Source: Bradyrhizobium sp. (GTDB taxonomy: Bacteria; Pseudomonadota; Alphaproteobacteria; Rhizobiales; Xanthobacteraceae). From it: 48,562 nt of DNA. The notes under the pieces are model-generated. The model worked only from the letters and a program-made list of their open reading frames with translations, was not told the origin of the DNA and did not search any database. This document shows, one piece after another, positions 32,606 to 41,672 of this stretch. The stretch covers positions 1-48,562 of the forward strand of contig NZ_JAGWUA010000011.1 in assembly GCF_028868675.1 (NCBI RefSeq). The letters are read 5' to 3'. Made by a program: the position numbers and the translations under genes. Position 1 is the first letter of the stretch, and every line of letters begins with the position of its first letter.

Positions 32606-35605
32606 TCAGACGCCCACTCCCAGCGCCTTCCACTCGCGCAGCGCCCTGGCATCGCGCGGGGTGACGTCGGGATAATCGGGATCTTCACCGACCGTCGGCA
32701 GGATCTTCCAGGAGCGGGCGCATTTGGTGCCGACCGCCTTCTCGACCACGACGGCGACGCCGGAGACGTCGCTCAGGCGGAAGGCGTTCGCAGGCGCTTC
32801 GCCCTCGCGCACCTCGTAGTTCGAGGTGATGCAGATCTCGGCGAGGTCGACGTCGAACAGCGTCGCCATCGTGTCGCGCTCCGACACGAAGACGATCGGC
32901 GATGCCTCGAGCGAGGAGCCGATCCTCTTGGCGGCGCGGTCGAGCTCGAGCGCGCCGGTGACGACGCGGCGCACGTCGCGGATGACGACCCATTTCGCAG
33001 CCAGCGCGTCGCGGCGGTACTTTTCGAGATCGTCGGGAAACAGCGTGAGATGCACGGACGGCTCGGCGTCGGGCCGGTACATCCGCCACGCCTCCTCCGC
33101 GGTGAAGCTCAGGATCGGCGCCAGCCATTTCAGGATCGCGTCGCAGATGACGTCGATCGCGGTCAGCGCCGCCTTGCGCGTCACGGACGAGGGCGGGTCG
33201 CAATACAGCGTGTCCTTGCGGATGTCGAAGTAGAATGCCGACAATTCGCTGTTCATGAACGCCGAGAGCGTGGCGACCACGGTCTTGTAGTCGAACTCGG
33301 CATAGGCCTTGCGGACGACAGCCGCGCGGCTCGCGAGCTCGTGCAGCATGTAACGCTCGAGCTCGGGCATGTCGCCATGGGCGACCTTCTCGTTCGCCTT
33401 GAAGTGATGCAGCGTGCCGAGCATCCAGCGGATGGTGTTGCGGAGCTTGCGATAGGTCTCGACCGTGTTCTTCAGGATCTCCGGGCCGATGCGCTGATCG
33501 TCGGTGTAGTCGCAGGATGCGACCCAGAGTCTGAGGATATCGGCGCCGGACTCCTTGATGACGGCCTGCGGCTCGATGGTGTTGCCGAGCGACTTGGACA
33601 TCTTGCGGCCGTCCTCGGCCTGGGTGAAGCCGTGGGTCAGCACGATGTCGTAGGGCGCGCGTCCCCGCGTGCCGCAGCTCTCCAGCAGCGAGGAATGGAA
33701 CCAGCCGCGATGCTGGTCGGAACCCTCCAGATACATCACCGTGTCGGTGCCGCCGTCGACCTTGCGCTGGATGCCCGACAGTCCCGGGAAGTGCACGGGG
33801 TCCTCCAGCACGAACGCGTGCGTCGAGCCGGAATCGAACCAGACGTCGAGGATGTCGTCGACCTTCTTCCAGTCCTCCTTGGCGCGGGAGCCGAGGAAGC
33901 GCTCGCGCGCGCCGTCACGATACCAGGCGTCGGCGCCCTCCTTCTCGAAGGCGTCGCCGATGCGCTCGTTGACGGCCTCGTCCTGCAAAATCTCGGCGGA
34001 GCCGTCGCCGGTCTCGCGCACGAACACGGCGATCGGCACGCCCCAGGCGCGCTGGCGCGAGATCACCCAGTCGGGCCGCGCCTCGATCATGCCGTTGATG
34101 CGGTTCTGGCCCGAGGGCGGCACCCACTGCGTCACCGAAATCGCGTGCAGTGCGCGGGCGCGCAGCGTGTCGCCGTTCTTCGTCTGGCCGTTCGCCGCAA
34201 TGTCCTTGTCCATCGCGATGAACCATTGCGGCGTGTTGCGGAAGATCACCGGCTTCTTGGAGCGCCAGGAATGCGGGTACTGATGCTTGAGCCGGCCGCG
34301 TGCCAGCAGCTTGCCGGCATCGACCAGCGCCTTGATCACGGTCTCGTTGGCGTCGCCCTTCTCGCCCTTGTCGTTGATGACGCGCTTTCCGGTGAAGCCC
34401 GGGGCGTGATCGGTGAAGGCGCCGTTCTCGTCGACGGTGTAGGGGATCGCAGTCGGGATGCCGCGCGCGCCGAGGTCGCGCGTGTTCGCCGTCCAGACGT
34501 CGAAGTCCTCGCGGCCGTGGCTCGGCGCGGTGTGCACGAAGCCGGTGCCGGTGTCGTCGGTGACGTGATCGCCCGGCAGCAGCGGCACGATGAAATCGTA
34601 GCCGCCGGCAAGGCCCTTCAGCGGATGGGCGCATTCCACCGCATCCAGCGTGTCGGCCGGGATGTCGCGGACCTTCTTGTAGGCGGTGACGCGGGCCTGC
34701 TTGAACACGCTCTCGGCCAGCGCGTCGGCGAGGATCAGGAGATCGCCGGTCTTCGCCCAGTTGTCGGCCGGCGCATCGGTGACCTCGTAGAGACCGTAGG
34801 CGATCTTCGGCGAGAACGAGATGGCGCGGTTGCCGGGTAGCGTCCAGGGCGTGGTGGTCCAGATCACCACGCCGGCATTGGCGAGCGCGCCATGCGCGGG
34901 CGAGGTGACCGGAAACTTCACCCACACCGTATCGGAGGTGTAGTCCTCGTATTCGACCTCGGCTTCCGCCAGCGCGGTCTTCTCGACCACGCTCCACATC
35001 ACCGGCTTGGAGCCGCGATAGAGCGTGCCGTTGGCGGCGAACTTCATCAATTCGCGCGCGATCTGGGCCTCGGCCGGATAGCTCATGGTGGCGTAGGGAT
35101 GCGCCCAGTCGCCGATCACGCCCAGGCGCTTGAACTCCTCGCGCTGCACGTTGAGCCAGTGCGTCGCATAGGCGCGGCACTCCGTGCGGAAGGCGACCAT
35201 CGCGGCACTGTCGCGGAAGTCGGGCTTCTGTTTGCCCTTCTTGCGGTAGTGCTCCTCCTCGACCTTCCACTCGATCGGCAGGCCGTGGCAGTCCCAGCCC
35301 GGCACGTAGTTGGAATCGAAGCCCAGCATCTGCTGGCTCTTGGTGACGAGATCCTTGAGGATCTTGTTCAGCGCCGTGCCGATATGGATGTTGCCGTTGG
35401 CGTAGGGCGGGCCGTCATGCAAGATGAATTTGGGACGGCCGCGCGCGCGCTCGCGTAGCTTCTCGTAGAGGCCGATCTCGTTCCAGCGCTTGAGCAGGTC
35501 GGGCTCGCGCTGCGGCAGGCCGGCGCGCATCGGGAATTCCGTCTGCGGCAGGAACAGGGTTTTCGAATAGTCGTTGGCGTCGGACTTTTGCGGTTTTTCG
35601 GACAT
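32606..35605 (-). CDS. ileS: Isoleucyl-tRNA synthetase
   Basis: The protein has 999 residues. Class I signatures are [19 protein letters not shown] (HIGH box as HIGT) and [11 protein letters not shown] (KMSKS). [13 protein letters not shown] and the editing region with [10 protein letters not shown] (CP1 domain) are intact. The C-terminus ends EWKALGVGV and lacks the Cys-rich zinc finger of some bacterial forms. It charges tRNA-Ile and hydrolyses mischarged Val-tRNA. It lies between ribF and lspA, an arrangement widespread in Proteobacteria. The 205 bases upstream show no T-box-like feature. Confidence 0.98.
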   Translation of the reverse strand: MSEKPQKSDANDYSKTLFLPQTEFPMRAGLPQREPDLLKRWNEIGLYEKLRERARGRPKFILHDGPPYANGNIHIGTALNKILKDLVTKSQQMLGFDSNYVPGWDCHGLPIEWKVEEEHYRKKGKQKPDFRDSAAMVAFRTECRAYATHWLNVQREEFKRLGVIGDWAHPYATMSYPAEAQIARELMKFAANGTLYRGSKPVMWSVVEKTALAEAEVEYEDYTSDTVWVKFPVTSPAHGALANAGVVIWTTTPWTLPGNRAISFSPKIAYGLYEVTDAPADNWAKTGDLLILADALAESVFKQARVTAYKKVRDIPADTLDAVECAHPLKGLAGGYDFIVPLLPGDHVTDDTGTGFVHTAPSHGREDFDVWTANTRDLGARGIPTAIPYTVDENGAFTDHAPGFTGKRVINDKGEKGDANETVIKALVDAGKLLARGRLKHQYPHSWRSKKPVIFRNTPQWFIAMDKDIAANGQTKNGDTLRARALHAISVTQWVPPSGQNRINGMIEARPDWVISRQRAWGVPIAVFVRETGDGSAEILQDEAVNERIGDAFEKEGADAWYRDGARERFLGSRAKEDWKKVDDILDVWFDSGSTHAFVLEDPVHFPGLSGIQRKVDGGTDTVMYLEGSDQHRGWFHSSLLESCGTRGRAPYDIVLTHGFTQAEDGRKMSKSLGNTIEPQAVIKESGADILRLWVASCDYTDDQRIGPEILKNTVETYRKLRNTIRWMLGTLHHFKANEKVAHGDMPELERYMLHELASRAAVVRKAYAEFDYKTVVATLSAFMNSELSAFYFDIRKDTLYCDPPSSVTRKAALTAIDVICDAILKWLAPILSFTAEEAWRMYRPDAEPSVHLTLFPDDLEKYRRDALAAKWVVIRDVRRVVTGALELDRAAKRIGSSLEASPIVFVSERDTMATLFDVDLAEICITSNYEVREGEAPANAFRLSDVSGVAVVVEKAVGTKCARSWKILPTVGEDPDYPDVTPRDARALREWKALGVGV

Positions 35606-35810
35606 GAACGATCTGGTTCGGAGGGGCGCGGAGCAAATGCGATTGAGGATCGCGGGCGGAAACGCGGAAATCCCGGTCTTGCGCCGAGCTTGGAAAGCTC
35701 AGGCGGAAGCCGGGCCGCTAATCCCTATGATGCGCCGCGGAAACATGGGCTCTCCATAGCAGGGGGCCCCGGAAATCGCAAAGGGCCGGAGAGGGCTGCC
35801 CCCGGGCGGT

Positions 35811-36782
35811 TCAGCCGATCGTCCCGAGCCTCGGGAAGGCGTTCGGGGCCGCCGCCAGCATGGCCCGGGCGCGGGCGGAATCGGCATCCATCTGGCGGAT
35901 CAGCGCCTCGATGCTGTCGAATTTCAGCTCCTCGCGGATGAAGCCGATGAAGGCGCAGTCCAGCTCCTCGCCGTAGAGGTCGCCCTTGAAGCCGAACAGG
36001 AAGATTTCCAGGAGCGGCGCGCCGTTGTCGAAGGTCGGACGGCGGCCGAAGCTCGCAACGCCATCCAGGCGCCGGTCGCTGCGGCCGACGCGCACGGCAT
36101 AGATACCGTGCTTGAGGCCGCAATTGGCATCGAGCCGGATATTGGCGGTGGGAAAACCGAGGTCGCGCCCGCGCTTCTCGCCGTGGATGACCTCGCCGGT
36201 CACGAACCAGGGCGCCCCCAGCATGGCGGTGGCCTCATCGAGTTGCCCCTCGGCGAGCGCGATGCGGATAGCGCTGGAGGAGACCGGCCGCTCGTCGATG
36301 TCGACATGCGGCTGCACGTCCACCTCGATGCCGAGCCGTGGCGCCTCGTTGACGAGCAGGCTGGGCGAGCCGACCCGCCCCTTGCCGAAATGGAAGTCGT
36401 AGCCGACGGCGATTCCGCTCACGCCCAGCCGTCCGATCAGGTCATGGTGAATGAAATCCTGCGCCGAGGTCCCGGCGCGGGCCTTGTCGAAGGTCATGAC
36501 GACGGCGCCGGCAAGTCCGGTTCCGGCGAGGCGCCGCAGCTTGGCGCGCTCGTCGGTCAGGCGGAACTGCGGCGTGTTGGGGCTGAAAAACCGCCGCGGA
36601 TGCGGTTCGAAGGTCAGGGCCAGCGCAGGGCGGCCGTGGGCTCGTCCCATCTTCATGGCGGCCTCGATCACCGCCTGGTGGCCGAGATGGACGCCGTCGA
36701 AATTGCCCATGGCGACCACCGCCCCCCTCGGGATCGCCGAGGCCGGCGTGGAGTCGCGAATGACGGTAAAGGACGGGGCCAT
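35811..36782 (-). CDS. ribF: Bifunctional riboflavin kinase/FAD synthetase
   Basis: The protein has 323 residues. ATG at 36782 starts MAPSFTVIRDSTPA; the ORF extends 22 codons upstream without resemblance. The N-terminal FMN adenylyltransferase domain has AVVAMGNFDGVHLGHQAVI and LTFEPHPRRFF, with VSSSAIRIALAEG. The C-terminal flavokinase domain has GRDLGFPTANIRL and GVASFGRRPTFD. It turns riboflavin into FMN and FAD. It is upstream of ileS in the same direction (205 bases), possibly the same transcript. The start lacks a strong ribosome site. Confidence 0.96.
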   Translation of the reverse strand: MAPSFTVIRDSTPASAIPRGAVVAMGNFDGVHLGHQAVIEAAMKMGRAHGRPALALTFEPHPRRFFSPNTPQFRLTDERAKLRRLAGTGLAGAVVMTFDKARAGTSAQDFIHHDLIGRLGVSGIAVGYDFHFGKGRVGSPSLLVNEAPRLGIEVDVQPHVDIDERPVSSSAIRIALAEGQLDEATAMLGAPWFVTGEVIHGEKRGRDLGFPTANIRLDANCGLKHGIYAVRVGRSDRRLDGVASFGRRPTFDNGAPLLEIFLFGFKGDLYGEELDCAFIGFIREELKFDSIEALIRQMDADSARARAMLAAAPNAFPRLGTIG

Positions 36783-36901
36783 CAGGGAAAATTCTCGGGC
36801 AGGGCGGGACGCGCGCGGACCGTGACGCGACCGGCCGGATGAAGTCAAGCGCAGGAATCCGGTCCCATTCCGGGATTTGCGTGTTCCTCCGCCGCGGCCA
36901 G

Positions 36902-36920
36902 TTAACGCGCTGTTTAACGC
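36902..36920. promoter_or_regulatory. TTAACGC direct repeat upstream of cheY
   Basis: TTAACGC occurs at 36902-36908 and 36914-36920, a 12-base period, about 100 bases before the cheY start in the ribF/cheY divergent region. It resembles a CtrA site (TTAA-N7-TTAA) but with an 8-base spacer, so it is only a candidate regulatory site. Confidence 0.3.
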
Positions 36921-37012
36921 CTTGGTGCTAGTCGTTGCACCTGGAACCGCGGGGCTTCCGGCCCGGCAGGTTCGGTTCGTTGATGGTCCTAGGTTGCGTT
37001 GGGGGAGTCGAG

Positions 37013-37408
37013 ATGGCGGTTGATTTGTCGATGCCGGTTCTGGTGGTTGATGACTACAGCACCATGATCCGTATCATCAGGAATCTGCTGAAGCAGCTTG
37101 GCTTCGAGAACATCGACGATGCGAGCGACGGCTCTGCGGCGCTCAACAAGATGCGCGGCAAGAAATACGGGCTCGTGATCTCCGACTGGAACATGGAGCC
37201 GATGACCGGCTACGACCTCTTGCGCGAAGTGCGGGCCGATCCCAATCTCGCCACCACGCCCTTCATCATGATCACGGCGGAATCCAAGACCGAGAACGTG
37301 ATCGCGGCCAAGAAGGCGGGGGTGAACAACTACATCGTCAAGCCGTTCAACGCAGCGACGCTGAAGACCAAGATCGAGGCGGTCTTCCCGGACATGGCGA
37401 ACGCGTAA
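37013..37408 (+). CDS. cheY: Single-domain response regulator CheY
   Basis: The protein has 131 residues. ATG at 37013 has GGGGGAG upstream; the frame extends to 36935 but the family starts here. The receiver set is complete: Asp13-Asp14, phospho-acceptor Asp58 in ISDWNMEP, Thr88 in MITAES, Tyr107 and Lys110 in NNYIVKPF. NMEPMTG and the KQLGF linker are typical of CheY. It carries phosphate from CheA to the flagellar motor switch. No other che gene is beside it; a CheZ is encoded at 1146-1922. Which CheA feeds it is unknown. Confidence 0.92.
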   Translation: MAVDLSMPVLVVDDYSTMIRIIRNLLKQLGFENIDDASDGSAALNKMRGKKYGLVISDWNMEPMTGYDLLREVRADPNLATTPFIMITAESKTENVIAAKKAGVNNYIVKPFNAATLKTKIEAVFPDMANA

Positions 37409-37415
37409 CGCTCTT

Positions 37416-37516
37416 TCGTGTCCCGGACGCAGAGCCGGACCCATTCGCTATCATTTCAGAGACAGGCCCCGGCTCTGCGGCGCACCGTTTCATGGCGCGC
37501 TGCGTCCGGGGCACGA
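37416..37516. repeat. Palindromic intergenic repeat (CGTGYCCCGGACGCAG family)
   Basis: TCGTGTCCCGGACGCAG (37416-37432) pairs with CTGCGTCCGGGGCACGA (37500-37516), one mismatch. An inner stem GCAGAGCCGG (37429-37438)/CCGGCTCTGC (37469-37478) partly overlaps the outer arm, so two alternative folds exist. It fills the space between the convergent cheY and HAD genes and shares its arm with 18500-18566. Confidence 0.88.
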
Positions 37517-37521
37517 GTGCT

Positions 37522-38376
37522 TTACCAGCGCAGTTCGCGCATCAGGGCCTTTGGCGGATGGCCGAACAGTTCCGTCACCGACGCCGGATCGAGCTGGTCG
37601 AGGCCCTCGAACTCCTCGGAATGGATGCCGCGGGTGACGAACAGGCAGTCGATGCCGAAATCGCGCGCGCCAGTCAGGTCGGTGCGGACGGAATCGCCGA
37701 TCGCCAGCACCTTGCTTCGGTCGATCGGATGCCCGTGGCGCTCGCCGGCGAGCGTCATGGCGCGCTCGTAGATCGGCCGGTGCGGCTTGCCGTAGAAGAT
37801 CACCTCGCCGCCGAGTTCGCGGTAGAGTTCGGCAATGGCGCCCGCGCAATAGATCAGCCGGTCGCCGCGCTCGACCACGATGTCGGGATTGGCACAGACC
37901 AGCGTCAGCTTGCGTTCGCGGGCCTGCAGCATCATGCCGCGATAGTCTTCCGCGGTTTCGGTCTCGTCGTCATAGAGCCCGGTGCAGACGATGTAGTCGG
38001 CCTCCTCCAGGGGGGCCAGCGCCGCGTCGAGCCCGCGATAGATCGAGTTGTCGCGCTCCGGTCCCAGCCAGAACATCTTGCGGCCTGGATGGTCGGCGAC
38101 GTAGAGCCGGGTCAGATCGCCCGAGGAGACGATGGCGTCGTAGGTCTCGTCGGCCACGCCGAGCTTGCGCAGCTGGCGCTGTACCGAATCCGCAGGCCGC
38201 GGCGCGTTGGTGATCAGGATCACCGTGCCGCCCTGGCTACGAAAGGTGTGCAGCGCTTCGCAGGCCTCGGGAAAGGATTCGAGCCCGTTGTGGACCACGC
38301 CCCAGATGTCGCTCAGCACGACGTCGACGCCACCGACGAGCTCGCGCAGCCGCTCGACGAAATGCAGGGTGGTCAT
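37522..38376 (-). CDS. HAD-superfamily class IIA hydrolase (TIGR01459-like)
   Basis: The protein has 284 residues. The HAD motifs are VVLSDIWGVVHNG (nucleophile Asp in DxWG form), ILITNAPRP (motif II), YGKPHRPIYERA (motif III Lys) and VLAIGDSVRTDLTGA (motif IV Asp). The cap is class IIA, as in NagD and phosphoglycolate phosphatase. The substrate is not known; small sugar or glycerol phosphates are likely for this class. It starts 15 bases after the stop of the EAL gene, hence an operon. I assign the TIGR family from memory. Confidence 0.85.
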   Translation of the reverse strand: MTTLHFVERLRELVGGVDVVLSDIWGVVHNGLESFPEACEALHTFRSQGGTVILITNAPRPADSVQRQLRKLGVADETYDAIVSSGDLTRLYVADHPGRKMFWLGPERDNSIYRGLDAALAPLEEADYIVCTGLYDDETETAEDYRGMMLQARERKLTLVCANPDIVVERGDRLIYCAGAIAELYRELGGEVIFYGKPHRPIYERAMTLAGERHGHPIDRSKVLAIGDSVRTDLTGARDFGIDCLFVTRGIHSEEFEGLDQLDPASVTELFGHPPKALMRELRW

Positions 38377-38391
38377 GATGCGAGCGGCCGC

Positions 38392-39864
38392 TCAGATGCG
38401 GCGCGCGAGCGCCGCGTTGCCGGTAGCGCGCTGCGCAAGTGGCGCGGCCGCCGTTTCGCCTGAACGGGATGGAGCGGAGCCATTCGATCCTTGACTTGAT
38501 CCCTGGATGTCCTGCGCCGGATCCGGCGAGGCCCCGGCGGTAGCAGATGCTCCCTCGGGCCGCAATGGCCGGGGGGGCGCGAACAGAAAGCCCTGGCCGA
38601 ACCGCACGTCATAGTCGAGCAGGTCGACCACGGCGCGTTCGCCCTCGATCCGTTCGGCGATCAGGTCGATGCCGAAACGGCCGAGCAGGTCGGACAGGTC
38701 CGAGGGATGAATATCCGCGGTCGAAGCTTGCCGGGCGTCGAGCAGCAGCGAGGCCGGAACCTTGATGAAGCGTACCCCGCGGTCGGCGAGTTCGCGCGGC
38801 TCGATCCTGAGGTCGGTGACGTGGTCCATCGAGAAGCGGAAGCCGCGCTGCGCCAGCGCCGCCAGGTTCTCCGTCGCCGCGGGGCCGAGGTTGCGGTAGG
38901 TCGACTGCTTGAACTCCAGCACCAGCGAAGGCGCCAGCGCCCGGTTGGCCTCGAGGAAGTCCAGGCATTGCGAGAATGCGGTGGTGTTGCCGAGCGTGGA
39001 CGCCGCGACGTTGCAGAACACGCCGACATCCTTGTTGCGCACCATCAGCCGGCGCAGCACCTGCACGCAGCGGAGCATCACCATGTTGTCGATGCGGCCG
39101 ATCAGCCCCGAGGCCTCCGCGATGCCGATGAACTCCTCGGCCGGAATGAACTGGTCGCGCTCGTCGCGCAGGCGCGTCACGGCCTCGTAGAAGCGCACCT
39201 TGCGCTGCGGCAGCGTCACCATCGGCTGCAGGAAGATGTCGATCCGGTTCTCGTCGATGGCGTTGCGCAGCGTCGCCAGCAGTTGCGTCTGGTTGCGGGC
39301 TGCCGCGGCCTCGACGGCGGGCGCGAGGGTGGGCGGCGGCGCGACAGCGATCGGCGCCGCAACCGGGTTGGCGTCGCCGGGCGCCTCCTGTTCCCTGATC
39401 GGGTCTTTCGGCGCCTCCGGTTCCGGTCTCGCCGCTGCGGGAGCGCCGGCGGCCAGCAGGTCCTCGTGTGTGGAAACGGTCGCGGCGAGCTGCCTGACCA
39501 GGCCGCCGAGTTCGTTGATCTCGCCGGCCACCGACTGGATCCGGTCGGCGCTGGTCGAACTGGCCGTGGCGACGCGGCTCTCGACGGCGGCGAGCCGGCG
39601 GCCGAATTCGGCCACCTGGCGGGCGAGGTCGGCGGTGCCGCGCGACAGGTCGGCGATCTGGCCGCCGACGTCGCTGCGGTCGCGCAGCCGCATCGACACG
39701 GCGTTGTAGAGGATCAGGAAGGTCAGCGCGGTCAGCGCCACGATCGCGGATTCCGTTCCGCTGATGCCGGCGACCGAATAGAGCGCAAGGCCGAGCGAGG
39801 CTGCGACCAGCACCATGCAGATGGCGATGAAGATCGTGGAAATGCGAATCATGCCGCGCGCCAT
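38392..39864 (-). CDS. Membrane protein with degenerate EAL domain, TipF-like
   Basis: The protein has about 490 residues from ATG at 39864; a GTG at 39900 and an ATG at 39852 are alternatives and none has an ideal ribosome site. Two transmembrane helices lie in the first 60 residues (ISTIFIAICMVLVAASLG and IVALTALTFLILY), then a coiled coil (about 65-135), a Pro/Ala linker, and an EAL-type domain (about 190-430). The EAL motif reads YEAVTRLR, and the loop normally DDFG reads FSMDHVTDL, so catalysis is doubtful, while AERIEGE is kept. Caulobacter TipF has this architecture and binds c-di-GMP to place flagella. I infer a similar role. The tail is low-complexity. Confidence 0.8.
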   Translation of the reverse strand: MARGMIRISTIFIAICMVLVAASLGLALYSVAGISGTESAIVALTALTFLILYNAVSMRLRDRSDVGGQIADLSRGTADLARQVAEFGRRLAAVESRVATASSTSADRIQSVAGEINELGGLVRQLAATVSTHEDLLAAGAPAAARPEPEAPKDPIREQEAPGDANPVAAPIAVAPPPTLAPAVEAAAARNQTQLLATLRNAIDENRIDIFLQPMVTLPQRKVRFYEAVTRLRDERDQFIPAEEFIGIAEASGLIGRIDNMVMLRCVQVLRRLMVRNKDVGVFCNVAASTLGNTTAFSQCLDFLEANRALAPSLVLEFKQSTYRNLGPAATENLAALAQRGFRFSMDHVTDLRIEPRELADRGVRFIKVPASLLLDARQASTADIHPSDLSDLLGRFGIDLIAERIEGERAVVDLLDYDVRFGQGFLFAPPRPLRPEGASATAGASPDPAQDIQGSSQGSNGSAPSRSGETAAAPLAQRATGNAALARRI

Positions 39865-39910
39865 ACCCTCGACTGAAGACGTCCCCACCCGGGAAAGCAC
39901 GGGCCCTTAC

Positions 39911-39984
39911 AGGCGCTATCTCGTCTCACGCTCCCCCAAGCGAGCCGAGCTTAACATCAATGTTGATTCGAGGGGATAGCGCCT
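39911..39984. repeat. Inverted repeat between regulator and EAL gene
   Basis: AGGCGCTATC (39911-39920) and GATAGCGCCT (39975-39984) are perfect 10-base complements enclosing 54 bases, which contain a smaller AACAT/ATGTT dyad. It lies between the regulator's stop and the EAL gene start on the minus strand and could end transcription of one or regulate the other. Confidence 0.4.
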
Positions 39985-39990
39985 CGCGCA

Positions 39991-41553
39991 CTAGGTTAGG
40001 CCGGCGCGCCGGAAGCCCTCCAGGTAGCGGTCGCGATCCGCCGGCAGTCTGATCGGCATGAACTCGGCGATCCAGGCGAGCGAGATGTTGGGCTGGGCAC
40101 GGCGCAGCTCGGCCAGCGCGGCGCGGGCGAGCTCGGTCCGGCCTGCCGCGCCGGCCGCCGACGTCAGCACCCGGTGCGCGCCGACGAAGTCGCTGCGCTG
40201 CCGAAGGGCCTCATGCGCGAGCCTGATCGCCTCCTCGTAGTCGCCGCCCAGGAATCGGGCATAGGCGGCAATGCCGAAATAGACCGGCGCATAGGGGTCG
40301 CGCGGGCTGAGGCGGATGGCGCGGCGCGCGGCCTCGTCGGCCTCCTGCCAACGCCCGCAATAGCTGAGCGCCAGCCCGTAATAGCCCTGGGCGAGTGCGA
40401 AGTTCGGGTTGAGGTGGAGCGCGGTCTCGAATTCGGCGAGCGAATCCTCGAAGCGGCGCGCGAACAGATGGACATGGCCGAGCGCGTTGTGCGCCCAGGG
40501 ATCGTCGCCGTCGGCGCGGATCGCGGCCAGCGCCGCGCGCTCGGCGCGCAGCATCGCATCCGCCATGTCCATCCAGCCCATATGGGCGGTGAACATGTAG
40601 CTGGTGCCGAGCAGTCCGAGCGCCTTGCCGTAGTTCGGATCGAGCGCGATCGCCTTTTCGAGCAGGGCCTGGGCGACCACGTGGTCCTGCCGGGTCACCC
40701 GCCAGTAGTGCGACAGCGCGCGCATCACCAGGTCCCACGCGTCCATGCTGTCGGGCGGCTTGCGCTGGGCGCGGAAGCTCTCGGCGGCATAGAGCTGCGG
40801 CTCGATGGCGGCGACGATGTTCTCGGTGATCTCGTCCTGCACCGCGAAGACGTCGGCGAGCCGGCGGTCGTAGCGCTCCGCCCAGAGATGGCTGCCGGTG
40901 GCGACGTCGTTGAGCTGGGCGGTGATGCGCACCCGCTCGCCCTCCTTGCGGACGCTGCCCTCGACGACGTAGCGCACGCCGAGCTCTTCGGCGATCTGGC
41001 GCAGATGGACGCTGCGGCCCTTGTAGATGAAGGAGGAGTTGCGGGCGATGACGAAGAACCAGCGCAGCTTCGACAGCGCGGTGATGATGTCCTCGCTGAT
41101 GCCGTCGGAAAAGTAGTCCTGCTCGGCCTCGCCGCTCAGATTGCCGAAGGGCAGGACCGCGATGGCCGGGCGCTCGGGCAGGGGAGGGCTGGCCTCGGTC
41201 CCGCCCGGCGGCTGAACGGCGGCGGGCGCGGCCATGGCCTTCCGCTGCTCGGTTACCTCGCCGACGAAGCGGACGCCCTTGCGCGCCGCCGTGCGGATCA
41301 GCCGCTGCTCCTCGCCGCTGTCGTCGACCGCGCGACGCGCAGCGTTGATGCGGCTTGCAAGGGTCGATTCCGAGACGACGCGGCCGTTCCAGATCGCGTC
41401 GAGCAGTTCGTCGCGCGTCACCACGCGGTCGCGGTGGCGGATCAGATAGGTCAGGACATCGAACACCTGCGGCTCGAGCGCGACAAGGCTGTCGGCCCGG
41501 CGCAGTTCGCGGCGCTCGGGATCAAGCACGAAGTCCTCGAACTGGAATGCCAC
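39991..41553 (-). CDS. Winged-helix regulator with TolB-like and TPR domains
   Basis: The protein has 520 residues. The N-terminal OmpR-type winged helix (about 1-100) has FEDFVLDPERRELRR and SESTLASRINAARRAVDD. The middle (about 128-245) has IAVLPFGNLSGEAEQDYFSD and GISEDIITALSKL, a TolB-like module common with adenylate cyclase and CadC-like regulators. At least five TPR units follow (about 265-500). There is no transmembrane helix, unlike CadC, so it is a soluble regulator sensing by protein or ligand contact (inference). No receiver or cyclase domain is present. It is divergent from the methyltransferase gene and may control it. Confidence 0.85.
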   Translation of the reverse strand: MAFQFEDFVLDPERRELRRADSLVALEPQVFDVLTYLIRHRDRVVTRDELLDAIWNGRVVSESTLASRINAARRAVDDSGEEQRLIRTAARKGVRFVGEVTEQRKAMAAPAAVQPPGGTEASPPLPERPAIAVLPFGNLSGEAEQDYFSDGISEDIITALSKLRWFFVIARNSSFIYKGRSVHLRQIAEELGVRYVVEGSVRKEGERVRITAQLNDVATGSHLWAERYDRRLADVFAVQDEITENIVAAIEPQLYAAESFRAQRKPPDSMDAWDLVMRALSHYWRVTRQDHVVAQALLEKAIALDPNYGKALGLLGTSYMFTAHMGWMDMADAMLRAERAALAAIRADGDDPWAHNALGHVHLFARRFEDSLAEFETALHLNPNFALAQGYYGLALSYCGRWQEADEAARRAIRLSPRDPYAPVYFGIAAYARFLGGDYEEAIRLAHEALRQRSDFVGAHRVLTSAAGAAGRTELARAALAELRRAQPNISLAWIAEFMPIRLPADRDRYLEGFRRAGLT

Positions 41554-41583
41554 GATCGGTTCGGCTCCGGCACGAAAATCAAG

Positions 41584-41617
41584 GCCGCCTCAAAGTAAAA
41601 TAATGCCGCCCTCAAAG
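41584..41617. promoter_or_regulatory. Direct repeats in the regulator/methyltransferase gap, possible operator
   Basis: GCCGCCTCAAAG (41584-41595) and GCCGCCCTCAAAG (41605-41617) lie 21-22 bases apart, two helical turns, in the 119-base divergent region. OmpR-type winged helices bind tandem direct repeats, so self-control and methyltransferase control by the adjacent regulator is possible. Confidence 0.45.
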
Positions 41618-41672
41618 CCAGCCGCGGCGCAGCGCCGTATCGTCCCGGCATTGCCAACCAAGGGAGATGGCC

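Noticed and set aside
35606..35810. A riboswitch or T-box in the ileS leader
   Set aside because: No specifier loop or conserved T-box bases are seen, and T-boxes are not expected in Alphaproteobacteria.
36902..36920. A CtrA binding site upstream of cheY
   Set aside because: The spacer between TTAA halves is 8 rather than 7 bases, so I list it only as a repeat.
36921..36940. A sigma-54 promoter (TGG...TTGCA) before cheY
   Set aside because: The GG to GC distance is one base too long, and the first element lacks the consensus CAC.
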